In this document: positions 17,000 through 25,513 of the stretch, piece after piece
How positions within the stretch are numbered: position 1 is the first letter of the stretch
Layout of the letters: each line of letters begins with the position of its first letter
NCBI RefSeq assembly: GCF_017354985.1
Contig: NZ_CP071501.1
Span: 515,501 to 579,500 of the forward strand
Direction of reading: 5' to 3'
DNA: 64,000 nt
DNA from: Shewanella cyperi
Lineage (GTDB): Bacteria > Pseudomonadota > Gammaproteobacteria > Enterobacterales > Shewanellaceae
Position numbers and translations under genes: made by a program
The notes under the pieces: generated by a model
Told to the model about the DNA's origin: nothing
The model's input: only the letters and a program-made list of their open reading frames with translations
Databases searched by the model: none

Positions 17000-19384
17000 A
17001 TGAGACTCACAGGTTGGCGTATCCTACTGGGCAGTATCATGGGGCTGTGGCTGACTGGGGCTGCGGCTGCGCCTTCCTCCAATATCATAATGACCAAACA
17101 TAACCTGTCATCCCTTGGCAGCAACACGGTTAAAGCCAACACCGAGAGTCAGATTTGTGTCTTTTGCCACACGCCCCATGGCAGCGATAACACTCAAGCA
17201 GTGCCTCTGTGGAACCGGCAGTTGAACACCGGTGCCACCTACCAGGTTTATACTTCGTCTTCGCTGCAATCCGAAACTGTGCTGGCCCCCGGTGGCGCCT
17301 CCAAGCTGTGTTTGTCCTGCCACGACGGCACTGTGGCCATAGGGGCGGTGAATGTTGCCAATGGTCAGCTTAACCCCAGCATCGCCATGAGTGGCACCCA
17401 GCCCGACGGTACCATGCCGGTGGGCAGCGGTGCCCAAACCGGCTTTACCCGCCGTATCGGCACCAACCTGACCAACGACCACCCCATTTCCTTTACCTTT
17501 GATACCACCCTCGCCAATGCCGACGGCGAGCTCAGGGACCCGGCCTCGGTCAGCCACATTGGCACCCGCGGTAACGGGGTCTATCCCCAGTTACCCCTGG
17601 ATCACGAGGGCAAGATGCAGTGCACCAGCTGCCACGACCCGCACCTGTATGACCCGGACGATGCCAAGCGCAAGTTCCTGCGGGCCAACCGCTTACAGAA
17701 GGTGACGCCCGCCGGCGGCGCCTTTGATGCCAATAACGACATGATTTGCCTGGGCTGCCACGACAAGGAAGGGGATGCCTGGTCCAACTCTGTGCATGCC
17801 AGCAGCACCACGGCCAATTACACCTACACAGATGCAGCGGCGAACCAGCGCGAGTTTCCCCTCGGCACCAAGGTATGGCAGGCCGGGTGCTTAAACTGCC
17901 ACGATACCCATACTGTGGAAGGCTCACGCCGCCTGTTGCGGGAAGGCACCGACAGCACCGCCTCGCCCAAGTCCGGTGGCAATCCGGCCATTGAGGAAAC
18001 CTGCTATCAGTGCCACAGGGAATTGAGCAACAACGTGGTGCAGGAAGCCGGTATCCCGGATATTCGCACGGATTTTACGACCAAGACCTACACCATGCCG
18101 ATCACCAACGTTGATCAGCAAAAGATTGAGCATCATGATATCAAGGATGCCGATTTCTCCGAGGATCCCAGCCGTACCGGCAATGGCGATACCCAGAACC
18201 GCCATGCCGAGTGCACCGACTGCCACAACCCCCACAGGGTAATGAAGGCACCGTTGCTCAATGCTACAGCCCCCGGCAGTCAGGGTACCCACACCCACAG
18301 CGGCTCTTCCACACACACCAATATTGCTTCCGGAGCCCTTAAGGGCTCCATCGGGGTGGAACCCGTGTACGCCCCAGGAGCAGATGCATTTCTGCCAGAC
18401 CCCGTACAGGCTAATCAGTACATTACTTTTATCGTTAAAAAAGGCGTACCGCCAGCCGGTGGCGGTACCGAGGTGACCCAGCCCTATGTGACCCGGGAAT
18501 ATCAGGTGTGTATGCGCTGCCACTCCAACTATGGCTTTGGCACTACGCCACCGACCCTGGGCCAAAGTAGCGGTGGTACCCCGGTCAATACCAACGGCGT
18601 GAGCCAGCTGACCAATCAGGCGATGGAGTTCAGAGCGCCGGAATCGGCGAAAGGCTATACCAAGGGCAAGAACCGTTCCTGGCATCCAGTGATGGACAAA
18701 ACAAACAGGACCGCAGGCACTCGTGGTGCTGCACGCTGGTACGAGCCGTGGAAGAACATAGGTAACCAAACCATGTACTGCACTGACTGTCATGGCAGTG
18801 ATAACGGCACCGGAACAGGAAGTGATTCCAATCCTGGCGGCAGCGCCCCAAGCACAGGAAAGCCCTGGGGACCCCATGGTTCAAATAACCACTTTATCCT
18901 TAGAGGTGCTTGGGAAGAATCGATATGGACAATTCAAAATGGCAATGATAAGGCGGGTGGAACTGCCATTTGTTTCAAGTGTCATAATATTGAATATCGC
19001 ACAAATAAGGATGGCGCACAGGGTAACTCGGGCTTTTATGGTGGCAAAGGTGACTTACATGGCGTTCATACGGACAGAATTCGTAATGCAAGTCCCCAAT
19101 TTCAGCTGAGATGTACAATGTGTCATGTGGCTGTGCCCCATGGCTGGAAAAACCGCGCTTTCCTGGCGAACTTGAACGATGTAGGGCCTGAAGGTGGACA
19201 GCCTGAGGGTACCAATATGCCCGGAAATGGTGGGTATCTTAATTGGGGGCCTTATTATAGAAAAGCGTATTTGAGGGTTTTAAGCTGGGCTGACAGTCGA
19301 ACCTGGAGCGATACTAACTGTGGAAAAGATCCTAATAACTCCGATTTAAAAGGAATTAAGTGGATGAAAAGCACTTGCAGTTGA
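17000..19384 (+). CDS. Undecaheme (11-heme) c-type cytochrome with OmcE-like N-terminal module
   Basis: 794 residues from the ATG at 17000 (an upstream in-frame GTG at 16985 is possible). Signal peptide cleavage is near GAAAA-PSS. Eleven CXXCH in order: CVFCH, CLSCH, CTSCH, CLGCH, CLNCH, CYQCH, CTDCH, CMRCH, CTDCH, CFKCH, CTMCH. The first about 230 residues repeat the landmarks of the tetraheme protein 7950-8873: KHNLSS, CVFCHTPHG, PLWN, CLSCHDGTVA, LTNDHPIS and CTSCHDPH. Two extra Cys near the C-terminus may form a disulfide. No lipobox is seen. Likely a periplasmic or surface hub that accepts electrons from the triheme proteins and hands them to the filament or substrate. The last about 500 bp are clearly more AT-rich than the rest of the gene. 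Confidence 0.9.
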   Translation: MRLTGWRILLGSIMGLWLTGAAAAPSSNIIMTKHNLSSLGSNTVKANTESQICVFCHTPHGSDNTQAVPLWNRQLNTGATYQVYTSSSLQSETVLAPGGASKLCLSCHDGTVAIGAVNVANGQLNPSIAMSGTQPDGTMPVGSGAQTGFTRRIGTNLTNDHPISFTFDTTLANADGELRDPASVSHIGTRGNGVYPQLPLDHEGKMQCTSCHDPHLYDPDDAKRKFLRANRLQKVTPAGGAFDANNDMICLGCHDKEGDAWSNSVHASSTTANYTYTDAAANQREFPLGTKVWQAGCLNCHDTHTVEGSRRLLREGTDSTASPKSGGNPAIEETCYQCHRELSNNVVQEAGIPDIRTDFTTKTYTMPITNVDQQKIEHHDIKDADFSEDPSRTGNGDTQNRHAECTDCHNPHRVMKAPLLNATAPGSQGTHTHSGSSTHTNIASGALKGSIGVEPVYAPGADAFLPDPVQANQYITFIVKKGVPPAGGGTEVTQPYVTREYQVCMRCHSNYGFGTTPPTLGQSSGGTPVNTNGVSQLTNQAMEFRAPESAKGYTKGKNRSWHPVMDKTNRTAGTRGAARWYEPWKNIGNQTMYCTDCHGSDNGTGTGSDSNPGGSAPSTGKPWGPHGSNNHFILRGAWEESIWTIQNGNDKAGGTAICFKCHNIEYRTNKDGAQGNSGFYGGKGDLHGVHTDRIRNASPQFQLRCTMCHVAVPHGWKNRAFLANLNDVGPEGGQPEGTNMPGNGGYLNWGPYYRKAYLRVLSWADSRTWSDTNCGKDPNNSDLKGIKWMKSTCS

Positions 19385-20379
19385 TGACTCAGTTGGTCAG
19401 TAGTTTGGCGTCGCTAAAGCTCACTTTTGCCGCCATATCCCTGCTGTTGCTGGCCGTGGTCGCGGCCAATCTCTTGGGTTGGCCCTATGCCGAGGCCATA
19501 GCGGCACCGGTCTTGCTGCTGACGGTGAATCTGATTTTCGCCATCCTGCATCAACCGGCCTTTAAGCGTGACAGCAGTTTGTTGCTGTTTCATATTGCCC
19601 TGGCCATGCTGTTGCCGGTGGCCCTGTACGGCAGTCTGGCGGGTTTTCAGGGCCGCTTTGAATTGCCGGAAGGCGCCACCTTTGCCCCGGGGCAGCTGGT
19701 AGTAACCAAGCAGGGCCCCCTGCACCCCTATTCCCTCGATGAACTGTCGCTGTCGCTGCAGGCGATGGAGGCCACCTATGTGCCCGGCAAAAGGGCCCAG
19801 CGGCTGCGGGCGCGGGTGTGGCTTGATGATGAACAGTGGGTGGTGGCCGAGCACCTGCCGCTGGTGTGGCGCGGCTACCGCATCAATGTTTCCAAAAACA
19901 TAGGTTTCAGCGCCCTGTTGCAGTTCACCGACGGAGCAGGGCAAACCCTGACCCATGGGGTGAATTTCCCCTGGCTGGCGGCCAATGAGCTGCGCCAGGC
20001 CAACGAAGTGGCCTTGCTGGGTGAACCCTTCTGGCTCAAGCTGGAAGGGGTGGAGTCCATGCTGGAGAGCAACATGGATGCGGTGGATTTTGTGCCGCCC
20101 GCCGCTGCCTTTTTGGTGCTGCGCCAGGGCGAACGGCGGCTGGAGCTGCGGCCCGGGCAGGAGATTGCCATCAACGGTGGTCGCCTGCGTTACCTGGGCC
20201 TTGGCAGTTGGCAGGGCTTTGAGATTATCTACGATCCGGCCAAGCCTTTTTTGCTCGCCATTGGTGTTATTCTTTGTGCCGCCATGGGCTGGTACTTCTA
20301 CCGCCGCTTCAGCCGTTACGACTGGGCCGCTTCAACCGCCACGAACAGATCGTCCCAGTCTCCGACAGATGCTTCCTAG
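19384..20379 (+). CDS. ResB-like (System II cytochrome c biogenesis) membrane protein, short form
   Basis: 331 residues from the ATG at 19384, which overlaps the preceding stop by one base (TGATG). N-terminal hydrophobic helices (about 5-80) contain an LxFHIALAML segment. A periplasmic domain of about 190 residues follows (including WRGYRINVSKNIGFSALLQF), then a C-terminal helix near 285-305. This is the ResB/Ccs1 layout, shorter than canonical ResB (usually over 400). ResB works with CcsA to carry and attach heme to apocytochromes. CcsA is encoded at 25514-26344 and a TlpA-like thioredoxin at 37807-38283. The gene ends in a CTAG shared with the convergent gene. Confidence 0.78.
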   Translation: MTQLVSSLASLKLTFAAISLLLLAVVAANLLGWPYAEAIAAPVLLLTVNLIFAILHQPAFKRDSSLLLFHIALAMLLPVALYGSLAGFQGRFELPEGATFAPGQLVVTKQGPLHPYSLDELSLSLQAMEATYVPGKRAQRLRARVWLDDEQWVVAEHLPLVWRGYRINVSKNIGFSALLQFTDGAGQTLTHGVNFPWLAANELRQANEVALLGEPFWLKLEGVESMLESNMDAVDFVPPAAAFLVLRQGERRLELRPGQEIAINGGRLRYLGLGSWQGFEIIYDPAKPFLLAIGVILCAAMGWYFYRRFSRYDWAASTATNRSSQSPTDAS

Positions 20380-21656
20380 GGATTCTGCGCGCCGTTCAAC
20401 TCCCGGCTGATGATATCGGCTTCCACCTTGGGGTTCAGGGAGACAGAGATGGGGAAGCTGACAAAATGGCCGCGGCCCTCGGCATTATCATCGTGGATGG
20501 CGATGGCAAAGGTGTAAACCTTGCCCGCTTGCAGCGACTTGTCGGTTTTATTGTCACCCGTATCCAGGGGCCGTTTGAACGCCAGGGTATAAATACCTTT
20601 GTCCCAGCTGGCTTCGATGCGCTGCATTTCGCTGCTGTGTGCCTGCTGGCGGGACACATAATATTGCGGCAGCAGGGCGCCCTTGGGCAATTTGGCGGCA
20701 TCGAAAGGCGCTGTGTTGTGGCCTTCGACCAGGGTCAACAGGCCTTGCTGTTTTAACAGATCCAGCTTGTTGAGGGCGCTGCGGCCCTGCACCTCAGGGT
20801 TGAACATCCAAATGGGTTCACCGGTCCTGGGATTAAAGTTGAGTTTGACACTGGGCTCGCCCGGATCCTGATAATGACTGTCGAGCAGCCAACCATCATC
20901 CACTATCCCCAACACCCCGGATGTGGCCGAGCGCCATTGCCATACATCGGCAAACTGGCCCTGGGCCTGTTGCTGCATCAACTCGGTTTCTTTGAGGGGC
21001 TTGGCGCGGGCGCCGCGACCGCTGTGACTGGCGGGTAAAAATTTGTCACTGCCGGCACCCACCGCGGCTAAATAATTTTTGAGTCCTGGGCCCTGTCCCT
21101 TGGCGGGCTTGCCCTCTTGCGGCAGGTGACAGCTGAGAAAGCATCCCTGACTGCTGAATAGGGGGATGCTGCCATCGTCCCACATGATAGAAAAAGCTTC
21201 TTCTGCCGGCGCGTTGAATTGCAGCGGCTGCCATTGACCGTTTTCCAGTGTCAGCAGGCTATGCAAACGCGCCGGTTTGTTGGCTTGCCCCTGCCAACGG
21301 GCCCTGACATGCAGGAAGTTATTGTCATGGGCGATTTGCAATTGCAGCCTGAGGGCGCCCATCTTGCCGGGGTAGCTGTCCTGGCTGCCTTTGACCAGCA
21401 TATTGCCAAGCCCGTATTCCTCATCCTTATGGCAGGCGTTGCAGCGCCGCTGCTCAAAAAAAGGGTCCTGAAAGCCCGGATGACGGCTGGAGTTCAGCCA
21501 TTCAAAGCTGACCTTGCCGGGAAAAAACAGGGTGCGGCTCACCACGGGTACATCGTTCCAGTTCACTTCCGACCAGGTGTCCGTCAGGGTCAGGGGCTCG
21601 GCCTGGGCAAGGGGCCAGGCCAGCAGTCCCAGAAGTACCGGCAGTGCTGATTTCAT
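20376..21656 (-). CDS. Periplasmic heme protein, EB_dh (ethylbenzene dehydrogenase gamma/cyt c-552-like) family, with CXXCH and CX3CH
   Basis: 426 residues from the ATG complement at 21654-21656, chosen because it begins the signal peptide (AQA-EPL). CNACH occurs near residue 72 and an unusual CX3CH (GCFLSCH) near 170. The C-terminal half has the beta-sandwich pattern of EB_dh heme domains (PRTGEPIWMFNPEVQG, TLAFKRPLDTGD, YTFAIAIHDDNAEGR). EB_dh domains bind a heme b or c and pass electrons from or to a membrane partner. The next gene upstream in the operon, overlapping by 4 bp, is a cytochrome b561, so the pair may form a quinone-linked module. Confidence 0.78.
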   Translation of the reverse strand: MKSALPVLLGLLAWPLAQAEPLTLTDTWSEVNWNDVPVVSRTLFFPGKVSFEWLNSSRHPGFQDPFFEQRRCNACHKDEEYGLGNMLVKGSQDSYPGKMGALRLQLQIAHDNNFLHVRARWQGQANKPARLHSLLTLENGQWQPLQFNAPAEEAFSIMWDDGSIPLFSSQGCFLSCHLPQEGKPAKGQGPGLKNYLAAVGAGSDKFLPASHSGRGARAKPLKETELMQQQAQGQFADVWQWRSATSGVLGIVDDGWLLDSHYQDPGEPSVKLNFNPRTGEPIWMFNPEVQGRSALNKLDLLKQQGLLTLVEGHNTAPFDAAKLPKGALLPQYYVSRQQAHSSEMQRIEASWDKGIYTLAFKRPLDTGDNKTDKSLQAGKVYTFAIAIHDDNAEGRGHFVSFPISVSLNPKVEADIISRELNGAQNP

Positions 21657-22189
21657 TTGTTGCTCCCCAGCATACGCACGAGGGTGATGTCCTTGAGTAT
21701 AAAGTGATGATAGAGGGATGCAGCCACATGGACCAGCAACAGGGCGGTGCTGCCCCATACCAGGCTCTGGTGCAATTCGCTGGCAAACCGGATCAGCCAG
21801 CCGGTGCGTTCGGGAAAGCCCGACCACAGGGTGATACCGAAGAACAGTAAGGGTTTGGCCTTGGCTGCTATCAGCAACATGCCGGAGAGGGGGATCATAA
21901 AGATCACCAGGTACAGGGCATAGTGGCCCATACAGGCCATGACGCGGGCAAGGGGACTGCCCAGCGCCTTGGGTTTACCCACCAGATGCAGGGTTACCAG
22001 CCGCAGTATGCTCAGCAACAGTACCAGCAGCCCAATGGCGTAATGGGTCTCCAGCAGTGATACATCCAGAGACGGCGTGGCCAGTGCCTTCCAGGCCATA
22101 ATAAAGGCCAGTGAACACAATAAGGCGGTCAGCAGGTGAATGCATTTGCTGAAACAGTGGAAGTGTTGAACGGGTTTGTCTGCTGCCAT
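21653..22189 (-). CDS. Cytochrome b561-type membrane protein
   Basis: 178 residues with four predicted transmembrane helices (about 15-33, 48-66, 88-107, 145-163). His residues sit at helix positions expected for two b hemes (HYAIG, MGHYALY, SELHQSL, LVHVAASLYHH). Family members exchange electrons between quinol or another donor and a periplasmic partner. It overlaps the EB_dh gene by 4 bp, which suggests the partner. The 231-bp gap upstream (22190-22420) separates it from the DUF1566-triheme gene. Confidence 0.88.
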   Translation of the reverse strand: MAADKPVQHFHCFSKCIHLLTALLCSLAFIMAWKALATPSLDVSLLETHYAIGLLVLLLSILRLVTLHLVGKPKALGSPLARVMACMGHYALYLVIFMIPLSGMLLIAAKAKPLLFFGITLWSGFPERTGWLIRFASELHQSLVWGSTALLLVHVAASLYHHFILKDITLVRMLGSNK

Positions 22190-22362
22190 TTTGGATGCCC
22201 TCCGCAGTGGTCTTGGCGCTATTCTGGCACCTGCGGCAGCGGCATTTTGTGATTCGAGTGGAATAAATTAATTAGCCTTGCTGAATATAGTGCTGAAAAG
22301 GCGAGCAATTGATGACTTTGTGATCCTGCTCGGATTTCGGATGCAGACAAGGCGCTAGGCAG

Positions 22363-22413
22363 GACCCACAAGGCCGTTGGCGGGGCGTTGTGGATCCAAA
22401 GACGTTGTGGGTC
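22363..22413. repeat. Inverted repeat between the cytochrome b561 and DUF1566-triheme genes
   Basis: Arms GACCCACAA (22363-22371) and TTGTGGGTC (22405-22413) are separated by 33 bases that include smaller CGTTG repeats. It lies 8 bp past the upstream gene's stop with no T-run, so it may be a 3' stem-loop rather than an intrinsic terminator. Nothing else stands out in 22190-22420. Confidence 0.5.
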
Positions 22414-22420
22414 ACTCAGA

Positions 22421-23497
22421 TCAGTGCTTGTCCTTATAGTATTCCTTCCATTGATCGGACACGCCTGGATGGATCTGACTGTGGCAACGGGCGCAGTCGG
22501 TGAGGGTAAAGGCCACCACACCGTGGCAGGTGCCGCAATACTGGCCTGAATAGATGGTCGCCATAGAGATGTCGGCCGTGCCCGTTTTCTGGGCAAAAAT
22601 ATCGTCATGGCAATTGGTGCAGGCCAGCCACTCGCTGTGGGTCTGGTGCGGGAACTTGACCCAGGGCATGTTGGCCGTGTCCTTGAAAATAATATCGTGT
22701 TTCCATACCGGCATTTCTTCGGGCTCACCAAACTTGTTCACCCTGGGAGCTATTACGCCCTCGCGCAGCAGCGCCGCCCAGTCGGGCTTACCGAAATCGT
22801 TCAGCGGCAGGTCGGCAAAGGCGGCCTTTTGAGACTGCAGCGCCTGCAGATCCGGGTTGGCAAGATTGTGGATGCCGTCATCCCATTCAGCCAGGGCCTG
22901 TTCGTCGTTATTGGCCTGGGGGGTATTGAGGCGGGGGATCTTGCCCTTCACCAGGCGCACGTTATAGGAGGCGGTTTTGGTCAGCACTGTGGATGGCACG
23001 CCGGTGGCAAAGTCCAGAGTCCAGGCATATTCAGGGTTGTTGGCAAAGGGGGTGGATGACCAAAAACGCCAGCTGGGGGTATTGGGGAACATATGGCTGT
23101 TGATGGCCGGATCCTGGCAGTCGTACTTCACCAGGGTTTGCAGCTCGTCTATGGTGGGCACCCGCCAGCCATCCTGACCCGTTTCCTTGATGGTGCGCTC
23201 TACGGCGCTGTCCAGCTGAGAATAAGTGAACCAGGATTTAATCATACGTTTACTGGACTCTTCGCAGCCGGTGCCGTTCCAGAATTGCCCCACGGAGCAG
23301 CGCTGCCACAGCAGGCCGGTGACCCTGTCCCGCACCAGGCCCGTGTCTTCAAAGACAATAAAGCGTTGGTCGGGCTGGGAGGTGCCGGGGCGGCAAGTCT
23401 GTTCAGCAAGGCTATTGCTTGAAAACAGCAGGCTTGAAAGCAATAGGGTGGAAAACAGCGGGGCGCAAATCAGTAACGGCTTAGTGCTTGGCTTCAT
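22421..23497 (-). CDS. DUF1566 (Lcl-type) domain fused to triheme c7 cytochrome
   Basis: 358 residues. A signal peptide (SLA-EQT) is followed by a DUF1566 domain (about 40-190: VRDRVTGLLWQRC, GWRVPTIDELQTLV, FWSSTPF...YAWTLDFATG, VRLVKG), then a linker with DDGIHN and a triheme domain (CTNCH, CGTCH, CARCH; about 275-345) like 14960-15583. DUF1566 resembles FGE/C-lectin folds and is common in secreted proteins. Here it probably serves as a binding or docking head on a triheme carrier. Four other Cys in the DUF1566 part could form disulfides. It overlaps the upstream TPR gene by 17 bp. Confidence 0.87.
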   Translation of the reverse strand: MKPSTKPLLICAPLFSTLLLSSLLFSSNSLAEQTCRPGTSQPDQRFIVFEDTGLVRDRVTGLLWQRCSVGQFWNGTGCEESSKRMIKSWFTYSQLDSAVERTIKETGQDGWRVPTIDELQTLVKYDCQDPAINSHMFPNTPSWRFWSSTPFANNPEYAWTLDFATGVPSTVLTKTASYNVRLVKGKIPRLNTPQANNDEQALAEWDDGIHNLANPDLQALQSQKAAFADLPLNDFGKPDWAALLREGVIAPRVNKFGEPEEMPVWKHDIIFKDTANMPWVKFPHQTHSEWLACTNCHDDIFAQKTGTADISMATIYSGQYCGTCHGVVAFTLTDCARCHSQIHPGVSDQWKEYYKDKH

Positions 23498-24170
23498 CTT
23501 TCTCGGTCACGTCTTTTTCGGTCACGGTATTTTGTGACACATAGTCAGGCTTTAATTTTTCTTCCCATAGCCAAAGCGCCGCCCTTGCTTTGTTATCGAA
23601 TGCCTTATCGTGCTCAAGGTGAAGAAAGGTTTGCATATATTCTTTGGCGAGGCGTAACTCGTTGCCCGCTTCCGCAACCAGAGCCAGGCCGTAGTAGGCG
23701 TTGGCCTGATTGCTGTTGAGATCCAATGCATGTTCGAGTGCGCTGCGGGCAAAGTCCCATTGCTCCAGGGCGATAAAGGTGTAGCCCAGATTGACCTGTG
23801 CTTCGACCACATTGGGATAGCGACCGATAAATTCGTGCCATTTCACCAGCGCCGCTTCAGGGTGACCATATTGCATCAGGGTCACGGCATCGTTGAACGC
23901 CTGCAGCTGTTGGTTCTGCTGTGCCGTTTTGGCATGGCCCGCAGGGTCAAGGGCGCCACTGACATAATCGGTCGGTTGTTGCAGTTGCTGCTGGGGCTCA
24001 AGCTTGGGCGTCAGGCTGTCGCTGCGCCAGTAGCTGGGGTCTTGGGCTGAGTCCTGGTATTTGTGTTTATGTCCTGTCACAAAGGATTGCGGCAGCAGGC
24101 TGAACACAGTGCCGAGCACCAGGGTCGCAAACACGAAAAACACTATGTTACGCAGGCGTTTGTCATTCAT
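23481..24170 (-). CDS. Membrane-anchored TPR protein
   Basis: 229 residues. An N-terminal signal anchor (about 7-27) is followed by a linker and at least three TPR-like helical pairs (AALVKWHEFIGRYPNVVEAQVNLGY, ALEQWDFARSALEHALDLNS, ANAYYGLALVAEAGNELRLA). TPR proteins of this shape (CcmI/NrfG-like) can present apocytochrome to a heme lyase. That would fit CcsA and ResB nearby, but is not shown. It sits 4 bp after the oxidase-like gene on the same strand. Confidence 0.8.
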   Translation of the reverse strand: MNDKRLRNIVFFVFATLVLGTVFSLLPQSFVTGHKHKYQDSAQDPSYWRSDSLTPKLEPQQQLQQPTDYVSGALDPAGHAKTAQQNQQLQAFNDAVTLMQYGHPEAALVKWHEFIGRYPNVVEAQVNLGYTFIALEQWDFARSALEHALDLNSNQANAYYGLALVAEAGNELRLAKEYMQTFLHLEHDKAFDNKARAALWLWEEKLKPDYVSQNTVTEKDVTEKDEAKH

Positions 24171-24174
24171 GGGC

Positions 24175-25443
24175 TTAATTATCCGCAGGGGCTGTCAGCG
24201 GCCTGAGCTTGTGGCCGATGCGAGAGGGGCTGGGGCGGCGTAATTGCCCGGCAATCTTCAAACAAATGGTCGCAGTGGTGGCCAACATCAGCAAGCCACC
24301 CACGGCCAAACTGCCATAGATCAGGTATTGCAGCGAGTCCACCACCCAGATATAACCCGAGGTAACTTTGCGGGCGGCCCCAAAACTGCCAAGGAACCAG
24401 AGTGACAGGCTGACCAGCAATATGCTGCTGCCATACCAGCCCAGGGGAGCTGTGGTTTGTGTCTGGGTCAGCAGCGCCCTGAACAACAGCAGGTTGGTGA
24501 GTCCTAACATGGCGTGGTAATGGGCCGGTACAGTCAGGGTGCCATAGGTCATAAATGCCCCCTGCAACAGTCCCAGGGCCAGTATGCCCCCGGCCAGTAT
24601 GCTGGTTCTGTCGTGCAGCAGTGGTTTCAGATCCATCAGCACCACCAGTAACAGAGGGGCGCAACTGGCATACATCATCAATGAGGTAAACAGTTCATGG
24701 TGCAGTTGCGGCTGGGTGACAGTGCCTTGGGACAGGGCGTACCCCAGGGTCAGCAAGGCCGCGATAGGTGGTATGGTGCCGACCAGTTTGATTGGGAGGC
24801 TGTGATTTCCGGGTTTCAGCCACAACGCCGCCAGCAAGGTTCCCAGGGCGCAAACGTAAATATGTCCCGCGGCCCACAGTAATCTCTGGTAGCCGCTCAA
24901 GGGATCCAAATTGACCGGCAGCTGGCCATAGAGCAGCGCCGGTGTTGCCATGGCCAGTAACAGGCAGGCCAGCGCCATACGCAATAACCAGGCTGAGTTG
25001 TCACCGGCATGACTCAGCAGTCCACGCAGGGCCGTGATGGCTACGGCAATCAGATACAGGCCGAGGCCCAACAGGAAACACCAGGAGGTGGACAGGGGAA
25101 AATAATCCAAAGGTACCGGACTGTAGGAAGGCAAAAAGAAGGATACCAGCACCAGCACCAGCCCCAGACCGGCCAGCAGACTCTGGGGTTGACCCTGTCC
25201 CTTCAGCAAGCGGCTGTGGGTCAATTGGCATACAGAGGCGGTGAGCCAAATGAGAAATGACAGGGTGACATGCAATACCAGCACACCATGGAAGGCTTCA
25301 ATGCCGTTGCTGGCCAAGGGCGAGTGTGGCAGGCGCATGGCGATCAGCAATATGGCCAGCAGACTGGCGAGGATCAGGGAGGCGATCGCCAACAGGCCCC
25401 AGCCATTAGCAGTAAGAATTTGAATTCTTTTGCTGATGTTCAT
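24175..25443 (-). CDS. Heme-copper oxidase subunit I-like 12-helix membrane protein (orphan)
   Basis: 422 residues from the ATG complement at 25441-25443 (a TTG 30 bp upstream is possible), with about 12 transmembrane helices. All six metal-ligand His of COX1-type proteins appear in place: H58 (or H52) in helix II, H194 in WAAGHIYV, the HH pair 248-249, and H308/H310 in PAHYH. The cross-link Tyr of aa3 oxidases (H+4) is Cys here. No subunit II or CuA gene is nearby, and the protein is shorter than ordinary subunit I. It could be an O2 or NO reductase core fed by the local cytochromes, or a quinol-linked heme b module. Divergent from the CcsA gene. Confidence 0.75.
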   Translation of the reverse strand: MNISKRIQILTANGWGLLAIASLILASLLAILLIAMRLPHSPLASNGIEAFHGVLVLHVTLSFLIWLTASVCQLTHSRLLKGQGQPQSLLAGLGLVLVLVSFFLPSYSPVPLDYFPLSTSWCFLLGLGLYLIAVAITALRGLLSHAGDNSAWLLRMALACLLLAMATPALLYGQLPVNLDPLSGYQRLLWAAGHIYVCALGTLLAALWLKPGNHSLPIKLVGTIPPIAALLTLGYALSQGTVTQPQLHHELFTSLMMYASCAPLLLVVLMDLKPLLHDRTSILAGGILALGLLQGAFMTYGTLTVPAHYHAMLGLTNLLLFRALLTQTQTTAPLGWYGSSILLVSLSLWFLGSFGAARKVTSGYIWVVDSLQYLIYGSLAVGGLLMLATTATICLKIAGQLRRPSPSRIGHKLRPLTAPADN

Positions 25444-25513
25444 CAATGCACCCAAATCTTTGGCTTGTTTCAAAGCATAATGCGTTGGTTTAAGATACCA
25501 GAAATGTCTATAT

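Noticed and set aside
22340..22360. Weak -24/-12-like element on the minus strand before the cytochrome b561 gene
   Set aside because: Only the GG and GC spacing fits; the rest of the consensus is missing.
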